A stretch of DNA of 64,000 bases from positions 1 to 64,000 of the forward strand of contig NZ_JAUSVX010000005.1 of assembly GCF_030814995.1 (NCBI RefSeq). Direction: 5' to 3'. Below, in pieces: positions 45,465 to 53,760 of this stretch. The stretch's first letter is position 1. Every line of letters starts with the position of its first letter. The position numbers and the translations under genes are program-made. A model generated the notes under the pieces. The model was not told where the DNA came from, ran no database searches, and saw only the letters and a program-made list of their open reading frames with translations. Origin of the DNA: Labrys wisconsinensis (lineage in GTDB: Bacteria > Pseudomonadota > Alphaproteobacteria > Rhizobiales > Labraceae).

Positions 45465-47014
45465 GCGTTCCGATCCTGGCGGGCGACGCCTTGACGAAGG
45501 CCTTCGGCGGGACGCTTGCGCTGCAAGGCGCCGGCCTTTCGCTCCATTCGGGAGAGGTTTGCGCCATCGTCGGCGAGAACGGCGCCGGCAAGTCGACGCT
45601 GGCCAGGATCCTCGCCGGGATTCTCGCTCCCGACGCGGGCACGATCGCCGTGGACGGCATGCCGGTTCGCTGGCGCGGCCGGCGCGACGCTGCCGCTGCC
45701 GGCATCGGCTTCGTCCCCCAGTCGCTCTCCTTCGTCACGACCCTGTCCCTGGTGGAAAACCATCTCATCGGCGGCGCGGGGTGGCGGGCCGACCGCCGGA
45801 AGGGGGCGCGGACGCTGCAGGAGTCCTGCGGCCGGCTCGGGGTGGCGCTTCCTCTCGACGTGCCGCTCGGCAGGCTCAGCCTGCCGCAGCGCCAGCTCGC
45901 CGAGATCGCCTCCGCCGTCGCGGTCGGGGCCCGGGTCCTGCTCCTCGACGAGCCGACATCCGCGCTCGGGCCTGCCGAGGTCGACGGCCTCGTCGCCGCG
46001 CTCCGCCGGCTGGCCGCGTCCGGCACCGCGATCGGGCTCGTCACCCATCGCATCACCGAGGTCCTGAACGGGGCCGATCGGGTCAGCGTGCTGCGCGGCG
46101 GCCGGCCGGTCTTCGACGGGCCGGCCGCCGGCCTGATCGCCGACCGGGTCGCCCATCTCATGGTCGGCGCGGCCGTGCCGCCGGGGAGGCGGCCGGCGGC
46201 GCCGCGCCGGGAGGTGCGGCTCCAGGCCGAGCGCATCGTCCTGGAGGAGGGCGGCACTCCGGTCCTGCAGGACGTGTCCCTCGCCGTGCAGGCCGGCGAG
46301 ATCGTCGGCGTCGCGGGCGTCGCGAGCGCCAGCCAGGCCGCCCTGGCGGATGTCCTCGCCGGTCTCAGGCAGCCCCGTGCCGGCCGCGTCCTCCTTGGGG
46401 CGCGCAACATCACCGGCGATCCCGTCGCGGCGCTGCGGGGCGGCGTCGCCCATGTTCCCGAGGAGCGCGCCGCCGGCGTGGTGCCCGACCTTTCGCTGGC
46501 CGAGAACGCCAGCCTGCTGCGAACCGGTGAGCCGGCATTCGCCCGCTTCGGCCTCAGGCGGGTGCGAGCCGAGCATCGGCAGGGGGACCGCATCGCCCGT
46601 GAATGGGACGTCCGGCCGAACCGGTCCGGCCTTGCCGCCGGCGCCCTCTCGGGCGGGAACCAGCAGAAGCTCCTGCTCGGCCGCGAGCTCGACCGCAAGC
46701 CGGCGGTGATCGTGGTGCACGGCCCGACGCAGGGGCTCGATATCGCGGCCGCCGCCGCGATCCGCGAGCGGCTGGTCGAGGCCGCATCGGAGGGCGCCGC
46801 GGTGGTCGTCATCTCCGCCGATCTCGACGAGATTCTTGCCATCAGCCATCGCGTCGTCGTGCTTGCAGCCGGCCGCATCGCCGACATCGTGCCCTTGCTG
46901 GACGGGGCGCCCGACATGGTCCGGCTCGGCCGGGCCATCGGCGGTGCCCGGTCCGGTCCACGGGCCGGTACCGAACCGCCGGCAGCGCCGGTCGCCGCCG
47001 AGGAGGCCGTGTGA
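45461..47014 (+). CDS. BMP-type ABC importer, double ATPase
   Basis: 517 residues from the ATG at 45461 (ATGA overlap). First ABC domain intact: GENGAGKST (about 40-48), LSLPQRQLAEIASAVAVGARVLLLDEPTSAL. Second domain has the degenerate P-loop GVAGVASASQAAL, an intact LSGGNQQKLLLGREL signature and a weakened Walker B region VIVVHGPTQGLDI with no Asp-Glu. This one-good-one-poor arrangement is typical for nucleoside/BMP-type importers (NupO/YufO). It energises the two permeases downstream. Confidence 0.92.
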   Translation: MSVPILAGDALTKAFGGTLALQGAGLSLHSGEVCAIVGENGAGKSTLARILAGILAPDAGTIAVDGMPVRWRGRRDAAAAGIGFVPQSLSFVTTLSLVENHLIGGAGWRADRRKGARTLQESCGRLGVALPLDVPLGRLSLPQRQLAEIASAVAVGARVLLLDEPTSALGPAEVDGLVAALRRLAASGTAIGLVTHRITEVLNGADRVSVLRGGRPVFDGPAAGLIADRVAHLMVGAAVPPGRRPAAPRREVRLQAERIVLEEGGTPVLQDVSLAVQAGEIVGVAGVASASQAALADVLAGLRQPRAGRVLLGARNITGDPVAALRGGVAHVPEERAAGVVPDLSLAENASLLRTGEPAFARFGLRRVRAEHRQGDRIAREWDVRPNRSGLAAGALSGGNQQKLLLGRELDRKPAVIVVHGPTQGLDIAAAAAIRERLVEAASEGAAVVVISADLDEILAISHRVVVLAAGRIADIVPLLDGAPDMVRLGRAIGGARSGPRAGTEPPAAPVAAEEAV

Positions 47015-48273
47015 CCGCGCACGCCGAACCCCTCGAACTGCCGCCGCTTCTCGGCCAGGCCCTGCCGCCGCACGGGCTCGGGCCCGACGAGGTGCAGGCC
47101 CTCGCGTGCCTGCAGCAGGTGCTCGATGCGCAGATCGCGCCGCGCGCCGCCGAGACCGACACCGGGGGCCGCTATCCCGCCGCCTCCATCGCGGCGCTGA
47201 AGGCCACCGGCCTGCTGGCCGGCGGCATTCCGCAGGCGCTCGGCGGCCTCGGCTTGTCGCACCGCGCCGCCATGGAGGCCCAGATCCGCATCGCCGCGGC
47301 CGACTCGGCCGTCGCCCAGATCTTCAAGGTCCATGACGAGGTCGTCCGCGACGTCCTCGCCTTCATCCCGGACGGGAACCGTCCGGCCTTCCTGCAGGCG
47401 GTGGTCGAGGAGCACCGGATCTTCGGGCTCGCCGTGGCCGAGAACGGCCGCACCGTGGGCGAGGCGATGACGACGCTGTTCACGCCCTCGGCCGACGGCG
47501 GCGCGATCGTCAACGGCCGCAAGATCTACACGACCGGGGCCGCGGGCGCCGACGTCATCGTCCTCTGGTCCTTCGATCCGACCGATCCCGGCATCGTCGA
47601 GGACCCGGGATATGGGCTTCGGGTCAGCCTTGTACCCGCCTCGGCCCCGGGCATCGCCATCCATCGCGACTGGGATGCGCTGGGACAGAGGGCCACCGAG
47701 TCCGGCACGATCACCTTCATCGACCTGCGGATCGATCCGTCCTGGAACGGACGGGCCCGCGAGCGCCTGCCGCCCCCGCACGCGCCGCTGCGCTGGCAGC
47801 TCGGCTTCGCGGCGATCCTGATCGGCAACGCCGTCGGCGCACTCGCGGCGGCCGTGCCCTTCGTCAACGGGCGCAGCCGCCCGTGGCTTTCGGCGGGCGT
47901 CGACAATGCCGCCGACGATCCCTATGTCCGGCGCCTGGCCGGCGAACTGGCGGCCGACATTGCCGCCGCCTATGCGCTGACCCTGTCGAGCGCCGACCTG
48001 CTCGACCGCTTCGAGCGCGGCGAGGTGGAGCGCACGGCGGTCGCCATCCCGGTCTATGCCGCCAAGAGCGCTGCCTCGCGCGCCGCGCTGCGCGCAACGT
48101 CCGAGATCTTCACCCTGATGGGCACACGCTCGGTGGCCGCCGGCAACGGCTTCGACCGCTATTGGCGCAATGTCAGGACGCTGTCCCTGCACGATCCGGT
48201 CGAATGGAAGAACGGAGAGATCGGCCGGCATGTGCTGACCGGCTGGTCGCCGCCATGGGGCATCTATCAATGA
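47011..48273 (+). CDS. Acyl-CoA-dehydrogenase-fold flavoprotein of the DszC/SfnB type
   Basis: 420 residues starting at GTG 47011, with AGGAGG 4 bp upstream and a 4-bp overlap with the ATPase stop. It has the acyl-CoA dehydrogenase plan: helical N-terminal third, a beta domain with FGLAVAENG and GAIVNGRKIYTTGAAGADVIVLW, and a C-terminal helical bundle (LGFAAILIGNAVGALAAAVPFV). The usual catalytic Glu context of true CoA dehydrogenases is not evident, and the association with an LLM enzyme suggests a flavin monooxygenase like DszC or the sulfur-acquisition protein SfnB. The end is coupled to the permease by ATGA. Confidence 0.83.
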   Translation: MTAHAEPLELPPLLGQALPPHGLGPDEVQALACLQQVLDAQIAPRAAETDTGGRYPAASIAALKATGLLAGGIPQALGGLGLSHRAAMEAQIRIAAADSAVAQIFKVHDEVVRDVLAFIPDGNRPAFLQAVVEEHRIFGLAVAENGRTVGEAMTTLFTPSADGGAIVNGRKIYTTGAAGADVIVLWSFDPTDPGIVEDPGYGLRVSLVPASAPGIAIHRDWDALGQRATESGTITFIDLRIDPSWNGRARERLPPPHAPLRWQLGFAAILIGNAVGALAAAVPFVNGRSRPWLSAGVDNAADDPYVRRLAGELAADIAAAYALTLSSADLLDRFERGEVERTAVAIPVYAAKSAASRAALRATSEIFTLMGTRSVAAGNGFDRYWRNVRTLSLHDPVEWKNGEIGRHVLTGWSPPWGIYQ

Positions 48274-49319
48274 GCGCGGCCGTTCGCCTGGGCGTCGGCG
48301 CCCTCGCCGTCGCCGGACTCGGCTCGGCCCTGGTCGGCGTCACCGGCGCCGATCCGCTTTCGGCCCTCGCCGGGCTCGTCGAAGGGGCGGTCGGCGAGCG
48401 CTATACGCTCTCCGAGACCGTCGTCTCCGCGATCCCGATGGCCCTTGTCGCGCTCGGCATGGTTCCGGCCCTGCGCAGCGGCGTCTTCACCATCGGTTCG
48501 GAAGGCCAGCTCGCCATCGGTGCCCTCGCCGCCACGGCGGCGATCCAGGCGCTGCCGGCCGGTGCGCCGCCGCCGTCCCTCATCGCCGCCGGTGCCGTCG
48601 CCGGCCTCCTCGGCGGCGTCGCCTGGGCTGCCGCGCCGGCCCTGCTGCGCGCCTACGGCCGGGTCAACGAGATCCTGTCGACGCTGCTCCTGAACTATGT
48701 CGCCGGCTTCCTCCTGCTGTGGTCGCTCCGGACCTGGCTGGCGACGGCCGAGATCGTGCCGATCCCGCAGAGCGCGGCCCTGCCGGACGCGGCGCTGGTG
48801 CCCAAGCTCATCGAGGGCACGCGGCTGCATTGGGGGCTGGCGGCGGTTCCCGTGCTGGCCCTGGGCATCGCCTGGTGGCTGCGCTCGCCGGCCGGGCTGC
48901 GCTACCGCCTGATCGCGACGCATCCGCCGCTGGCGGCGCGGCTCGGCCTCGCCGGCCCGCGCGCCGTCCTCGCCACCATGCTGCTTGCCGGCGCCACCGC
49001 CGGCCTGGCGGGCTGGCTCCAGGTCGCCGGCGTCGCCGGCACGCTCTATCCCGGGGTTGCCGGCGGCCTCGGCTTCACCGGCATCCTCGTGGCCCTGCTC
49101 GGCGCCCTCAGGCCGGCCGGCATCCTGGCTGCCGCCTTCTTTCTCGCGGCGCTCAGGACCGGGGCGGACGGCCTGCAGGCCGGCACCGGCATCCCCTCGG
49201 CGATCGCCATCGTCATCCAGGGGCTGGTGCTGCTGGTCGCGGCGCTCGCCGCCGCCACGCCGTCCCTGCGCAGCGCGGCCGGTGCGCGGGGAAGGCCGGG
49301 GGAAGGGACCGCACGATGA
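48270..49319 (+). CDS. BMP-type ABC importer, permease 1
   Basis: 349 residues with eight to ten hydrophobic segments. Landmarks of the BPD_transp_2/NupP branch: MALVALGMVPALRSGVFTIGSEGQLAIGALAATAA, ILSTLLLNYVAGFLLLW, LGLAGPRAVLATMLLAGATAGLAGWLQVAGVAGTLYPGVAGGLGFTGILVALLG. Starts at ATG 48270 overlapping the preceding stop by ATGA and ends overlapping the next permease by ATGA. It pairs with the second permease as a heterodimeric channel. Confidence 0.9.
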   Translation: MSAAVRLGVGALAVAGLGSALVGVTGADPLSALAGLVEGAVGERYTLSETVVSAIPMALVALGMVPALRSGVFTIGSEGQLAIGALAATAAIQALPAGAPPPSLIAAGAVAGLLGGVAWAAAPALLRAYGRVNEILSTLLLNYVAGFLLLWSLRTWLATAEIVPIPQSAALPDAALVPKLIEGTRLHWGLAAVPVLALGIAWWLRSPAGLRYRLIATHPPLAARLGLAGPRAVLATMLLAGATAGLAGWLQVAGVAGTLYPGVAGGLGFTGILVALLGALRPAGILAAAFFLAALRTGADGLQAGTGIPSAIAIVIQGLVLLVAALAAATPSLRSAAGARGRPGEGTAR

Positions 49320-50248
49320 TCTTCGAGGACATCGTCTTCTGGCAGGCCGTTCTCGCCGGCGCCATCCGTCTTGCCACGCCGGTGGCGCTGGCCGCCCTCG
49401 GAGAAACGATCGTCGAGCGCAGCGGCACCATCAATCTCGGCATCGACGGGATCATGATCGGCGGCGCCTTCACCGCCATCCTGGTCGCCGGCTTCGCCGG
49501 ATGGGGCGTGGCCCTGCTGGCCGCCGCCGGCGTGGGGGCGCTGTTCGGCCTGGTCATCGCCCTCGCCGTGCTCCGGGGCGGCGCCAACCAGATCGTGGTC
49601 GGCATCGGCGTGTCGCTGCTCGCGGGCGGCCTCGCCACCTATGGCTACCAGCTCTGGGACGGGCTCGGCCTCTCCCGGGCCGCCGTGGCGCTCGTCCCGG
49701 TGCTGGACCTGCCGGCGCTTGGCGGCATCCCGGTCCTCGGGCCCGTCCTCTCCGGCCAGAGCCTGCTGACCTGGGCGACGCTCGTGCTGGTCATCGTCGC
49801 CGCGCCGCTCCTGCGCCGCAGCAGGCCGGGGCTGATCCTGAAGGCGGTGGGCGACGAGCCCGCGGCCGTCGCCCAGCGCGGCATCGACGTCGTGCGCGTG
49901 CGCAGCGTCGCGCTCATGATCGGCGGCGGCCTGGCCGGCCTCGGCGGCGCGGCGATCACCGTTGGCTATCTCGGCGCCTACACCGACGGCCTCGTGGCCG
50001 GGCGCGGCTACGTCGCCCTGGCCGTGGTGATCATCGGCCGCTGGACGCCCTCCGGCGCCATTGCCGGGGCCTTGATCTTCGCCGTCTTCGACAGCCTCGC
50101 CCTGCAGGCCCAGGGCGGCCGGGCGCCGCTTCCGGTCGAGGCCTACATGGCCTTGCCCTATCTGGTGACCCTGGCCGTGCTGGTCGTGACCGCCCGCGGC
50201 ACCGTGGCGCCACGGGCGCTCGGCGCGCCCTACCGGCCCGAACGCTGA
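49316..50248 (+). CDS. BMP-type ABC importer, permease 2
   Basis: 310 residues with multiple membrane spans. Family words: LATPVALAALGETIVERSGTINLGIDGIMIGGAFTAILV, GGANQIVVGIGVSLLAGGLATYGY, LKAVGDEPAAVAQRGIDVVRVRSVALMIGGGLAGLGGAAITVGYLGAYTDGLVAGRGYVALAVVIIGRWTP. These match the second permease of nucleoside-type importers (NupQ). It is the last gene of the operon; a 9-bp-stem hairpin follows at 50344-50366. Confidence 0.92.
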   Translation: MIFEDIVFWQAVLAGAIRLATPVALAALGETIVERSGTINLGIDGIMIGGAFTAILVAGFAGWGVALLAAAGVGALFGLVIALAVLRGGANQIVVGIGVSLLAGGLATYGYQLWDGLGLSRAAVALVPVLDLPALGGIPVLGPVLSGQSLLTWATLVLVIVAAPLLRRSRPGLILKAVGDEPAAVAQRGIDVVRVRSVALMIGGGLAGLGGAAITVGYLGAYTDGLVAGRGYVALAVVIIGRWTPSGAIAGALIFAVFDSLALQAQGGRAPLPVEAYMALPYLVTLAVLVVTARGTVAPRALGAPYRPER

Positions 50249-50343
50249 ACCGACACCCGGCCGCAGCCATGCCGGAGCCATCCGCGAGCCCGGCCCGGCG
50301 CATCCGCGGCGATGCCGAGGTGCTCGCGGCCGCCCGTGCCGTC

Positions 50344-50366
50344 GGTGCCGGCGGCCTGCCGGCACC
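50344..50366. terminator. Strong hairpin between convergent genes
   Basis: GGTGCCGGC (50344-50352) and GCCGGCACC (50358-50366) form a perfect 9-bp GC-rich stem with a five-base loop. It lies in the gap between the importer operon (ends 50248) and the leftward phosphopantetheinyl transferase gene (ends 50393). No T run is present. Confidence 0.5.
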
Positions 50367-50392
50367 TGCCGGCGTCTCGGTGGCGCGGCCCC

Positions 50393-51187
50393 TCACGCGT
50401 CGTCCGGACGGTTGATCGCGCGCGTCGCCTTCATCCTGATGTCGAGGCCGCGATCCGGCGCCGCGGCGACCGCCAGGGCGAGCGCATGCTCGGCCGTGGG
50501 CGCGAGCATGCGGAAGGTCCAGCGGCCGGGATCATCGGCGATCCCTGCGGCGAAGTGGACCTTGGGATCACCGGCGTCGATATCGAACCGGAGCCCGTGC
50601 AGCGGCAGGGCGAGGCCCATGCCACGCGCCTTCACATAGGCCTCCTTCAGCGTCCAGGCCGTGAGGAAGAGCCTTGCGCGCTCCTCCGGCCGGGCCTCGA
50701 TGAGCCGGGTGGTCTCCTCGGGGGCGAGCACGCTCGGTGCCAGGGCCAGCGGATCCGCGGCCCGGTCCCAGCGCTCGACGTCGACCCCGATCTCGGGCGT
50801 CGCGGCGACGGCGCAGACCGCCAGCCCGCCCGTGTGCGACAGGCTGAAGAACAGGCGGCCGTCGCACTGGCCGGCTTCGATCAGGGGGCGCCCGAACGGG
50901 TTCGTGTCGAAGCGCCAGTCCCGCGGCGGCCGGGGGGCATAGCGGGACAGCGTGGTGCGGACGAGGCCGCGGGTTGCCAGGTATTGCAGCCGCGCTGGCT
51001 CCACCGCGAAGCGGCGATGCCGCGCCTGCTCCGTCTCGCTCAGCAGCGCGAGGCACGCAGCCTGCTCGTCCGCGCCGAAACCGGCGAGGGGCACGCACCA
51101 CAGATCGATCCGCCCGGGCGGCAGCGCGATGTGAGTCGAAGCGCCGCCGGAGGCGGCCGCTTGCGGCGGGGAGGGCGGACGATGCAT
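50393..51187 (-). CDS. Sfp-type 4'-phosphopantetheinyl transferase
   Basis: 264 residues from the ATG at 51185-51187 (an upstream in-frame ATG at 51217 would add ten residues). It shows the Sfp/PPTase core: FFSLSHTGGLAVCAVAATPEIGVDVERW (magnesium Asp and Glu) and FLTAWTLKEAYVKARGMGLALPL, the W-x2-KEA motif. It loads the phosphopantetheine arm of CoA onto carrier proteins of fatty-acid, polyketide or peptide synthases. No carrier protein or synthase is encoded in the window, so its targets lie elsewhere. Confidence 0.93.
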   Translation of the reverse strand: MHRPPSPPQAAASGGASTHIALPPGRIDLWCVPLAGFGADEQAACLALLSETEQARHRRFAVEPARLQYLATRGLVRTTLSRYAPRPPRDWRFDTNPFGRPLIEAGQCDGRLFFSLSHTGGLAVCAVAATPEIGVDVERWDRAADPLALAPSVLAPEETTRLIEARPEERARLFLTAWTLKEAYVKARGMGLALPLHGLRFDIDAGDPKVHFAAGIADDPGRWTFRMLAPTAEHALALAVAAAPDRGLDIRMKATRAINRPDDA

Positions 51188-51452
51188 CTGCTGAAACTCG
51201 ACGACATCGCATAGCACATCAATCCGGCGTCACCGCGTGCACCGTCCCGACGCTGCCCACGGTCCGGACCAGCATCCAGCCCTGCACCGCGCTCCGGAAG
51301 GCCGCCGGCAGCGCGGCGAGTGCATCGCGCCGTCGCCATGTCGGGCTCCTGCCCGTCGACGCTCTGCGGGAGAACGGGTCCCTCGGCCATGGCCTGGCGC
51401 AATGCGCTTGAGGCGATGCTGGAGCGGGGGCGCCGTGCCCGACCCCTCCGCC

Positions 51453-52370
51453 TCAGTAGCGCTGGGGCACGTAGAGCTCGGCCGGCAGCGTGCGGCGCTC
51501 GTAGTGCGGGTCGAACACCCGCTCCGGCAGCGTGATCTCCTCGTGCGGCACCTCCTCGTAGGGGACGACCGAGAGCAGATGCGCGATGCAGTTCAGGCGC
51601 GCCCGCTTCTTGTCGTTGCCTTCCACGATGTGCCAGGGCGCTTCGGCAATGCTGGTGCGCTCGAACATGGCCTCCTTGGCCCTAGTGTACTGCTCCCAGC
51701 GCACGCGGGACTGCAGGTCCATCGGCGAGAGCTTCCATTGCTTGATGGGGTCGTGGATGCGCATGAGGAAGCGCAGCTGCTGCTCCTCGTCGGTGATGGA
51801 GAACCAGTATTTCACCAGGATGATGCCGGAGCGCACCAGCATGCGCTCGAATTCCGGCACGTCGCGGAAGAAGTCTTCCACCTGGTCTTCATTGGCGAAG
51901 CCCATGACGCGCTCGACGCCGGCGCGGTTGTACCAGCTGCGGTCGAACAGCACGATCTCGCCCGCCGCCGGCAGGTGCGGCACGTAGCGCTGGAAATACC
52001 ACTGGGTCTTCTCGCGGTCGGTGGGGGCGGGCAGCGCCACCACCCGGCAGTTGCGCGGATTGACGCGCTGGGTGATGCGCTTGATGGCGCCACCCTTGCC
52101 GGCGCTGTCGCGGCCCTCGCACAGGACCACCATCTTGAGGCCCTTGTAGCGCACCCAGTCCTGCAGCTTCACGAGCTCGCCCTGGAGGCGCATCAACTCG
52201 TTGAAATAGGTGTGGCGGTCGAGGGTGCTCTTCTTGCGCGTCTCGAGCAGGGCGCGCAGCTCGGGCGGGATGCGGGCGTCGTCGATCGCCTGCTCCAGCT
52301 CCTCGTCCATGTCGTCCTCGAGCTCGATCTCCAGCCAGCTGCGGGTCTCGGTGTCTTTCAGCTCAGTCAT
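51453..52370 (-). CDS. ppk2: Polyphosphate kinase 2
   Basis: 305 residues, the length of class I PPK2 enzymes. Walker A CEGRDSAGKGGAIKRI (about 84-99), Walker B/lid region EIVLFDRSWYNRAGVERVMGF, and later EEQQLRFLMRIHDPIKQWKLSPMDLQSR and WHIVEGNDKKRARLNCI. It interconverts polyphosphate and nucleoside di/triphosphates in the cytosol. The start ATG at 52368-52370 gives MTELKDTETRSWLEIELED. It has no obvious functional link to neighbours. Confidence 0.95.
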   Translation of the reverse strand: MTELKDTETRSWLEIELEDDMDEELEQAIDDARIPPELRALLETRKKSTLDRHTYFNELMRLQGELVKLQDWVRYKGLKMVVLCEGRDSAGKGGAIKRITQRVNPRNCRVVALPAPTDREKTQWYFQRYVPHLPAAGEIVLFDRSWYNRAGVERVMGFANEDQVEDFFRDVPEFERMLVRSGIILVKYWFSITDEEQQLRFLMRIHDPIKQWKLSPMDLQSRVRWEQYTRAKEAMFERTSIAEAPWHIVEGNDKKRARLNCIAHLLSVVPYEEVPHEEITLPERVFDPHYERRTLPAELYVPQRY

Positions 52371-52737
52371 GTGCCTGCCTCCTGCTCTTCAATCGGTACC
52401 CGGAAGCTTATGCGATTTGGTGACAGCCGTCGGCAGCCCGCCAGGTCCGGTCGTTCTTGCCCGAAATCGCCTTCGACATCGGCGCGGCCGGGGCGATGGC
52501 CGCGACTCCGGCCGGCTGCGCCATGCGGCTGGCCACGGTGCGTTCCGGATCCGGCGCAGGGGCGTTTCGCCCCAGCGAGCCCCGCCGAGGCGGCTTCCGA
52601 TTCGCGGTGCTTCGTGCGACCTTCCTCGACGGGCCGGGGAAGGAGCCCATCGCCGTTGGCGCGATGGCCTTTGTGATCGCTGGATTGCGGCGCTGCCGCG
52701 CGCAATCGCAAGATGCTTCGACAGGAGACTCGGTCCG
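52371..52737. other. 367-bp divergent intergenic region
   Basis: Between leftward ppk2 and the rightward transpeptidase-like gene. Open frames here are arginine-rich and not protein-like. A GGAG ribosome site at 52723-52726 serves the gene at 52738. No clear promoter found. Confidence 0.35.
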
Positions 52738-53724
52738 GTGCGGCTCAGATCTGTCCTTCTGAAGATCGTCCCTCTCTTCGGCCTCGCCGTCATCGCCTCA
52801 TCGATGTCGCCGCGATCCCTGGCCGCGGAGCAATCGTCGGGCGTTCCGGCCTGGCTGGCCGCCCATGTCGGCGAAGGCGAGGGGCAGATCGCATCGCCGG
52901 TGCTTCAGAAAGCACGCGCCCTCTACCTGCGAAAGTTGAGCGAAGGTGCGGTTCGAAATCCCTGCTACTTCGCGATGGACGCCACGCGTCCCAACGATTC
53001 GGCGGGGCGATTTTACATCATCTGCGAGGCCGACCATTCGTTTCGGGTGATCGCGGCTGGCCATGGCAGCGGCCGCGACTTGAGCGGCGTGGCGGATTTC
53101 TCGAACGGACGAGACTGCGCCAGGAACTTCAGCAATGCGAACGATTCGGACCTGACCGCCGGCGGCCCCTATGTGACCGGTGAGACGAAGACATCCTTCA
53201 AGGGCTATTACCGCGTCGCGGCGAACCAGGACGCGGTCCTGATGCGCTCGTTCATTCAGTTCGACGGCGAAGGCGAGACCGCGAATGCCAGGCAGCGCGC
53301 GATCGGCGGGCACGCCGCCGTTGCGTTGAAGGGCGTCTGTCTTCGAAAGGAGCCGGGCAGTCCCTATGCCAATCAGGACGGCTACGTTCCGTCCGGGCAC
53401 CTGGTGGATTACACGGGCGGCCGCAGCGACGGCTGCACCAGCTGGTCGCCCTCGGACATCCGGCGGATCATCGCGATGGTGAGGAGCGATCCGACGACGC
53501 TGTACATCTATCCCGACGCCGCCGTCGTCAACGCCGTCGCGCGCACCGTGGCGGCCGGCCAGTCGCCGCCGCGCGCGGGATTGTACTGGAATGCGTCCTG
53601 CCTGAGAAAAATCCACGCTCCGAGGTTCTGGGCCAGGGAATCCCTCGAGCCGATCCTCGCGCAATACAGGCTGGATCATCCGGCGCCGCCGCCACGGCCG
53701 ACGCCGATCTGCGCGGGGCCGTGA
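52738..53724 (+). CDS. Secreted murein L,D-transpeptidase-like protein
   Basis: 328 residues starting at GTG 52738, preceded by GGAG. A signal peptide is visible (VLLKIVPLFGLAVIASSMSPRSLAAEQ). The mature protein contains GHGSGRDLSGVADFSNG and, near the middle, GHLVDYTGGRSDGCTSWS, an Asp-Gly-Cys-Thr-Ser variant of the S-x-G-C active site used by YkuD_2-type L,D-transpeptidases. It probably acts on peptidoglycan in the periplasm. The C-terminus (RPTPICAGP) is proline-rich. It is unrelated in sequence to the DUF2778 protein at 10373 but shares the cysteine-based chemistry. Confidence 0.72.
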   Translation: MRLRSVLLKIVPLFGLAVIASSMSPRSLAAEQSSGVPAWLAAHVGEGEGQIASPVLQKARALYLRKLSEGAVRNPCYFAMDATRPNDSAGRFYIICEADHSFRVIAAGHGSGRDLSGVADFSNGRDCARNFSNANDSDLTAGGPYVTGETKTSFKGYYRVAANQDAVLMRSFIQFDGEGETANARQRAIGGHAAVALKGVCLRKEPGSPYANQDGYVPSGHLVDYTGGRSDGCTSWSPSDIRRIIAMVRSDPTTLYIYPDAAVVNAVARTVAAGQSPPRAGLYWNASCLRKIHAPRFWARESLEPILAQYRLDHPAPPPRPTPICAGP

Positions 53725-53760
53725 GGTCTGGATGAGCTCCATGCGTAAGCAGGAAACGCT

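Noticed and set aside
45358-48270. A 970-codon minus-strand open frame opposite the BMP-type ATPase and flavoprotein genes
   Set aside because: It has Ser/Arg/Pro-rich composition and no ribosome site or motif. The overlapping plus-strand genes have intact ABC and acyl-CoA-dehydrogenase motifs with ATGA/GTGA couplings.
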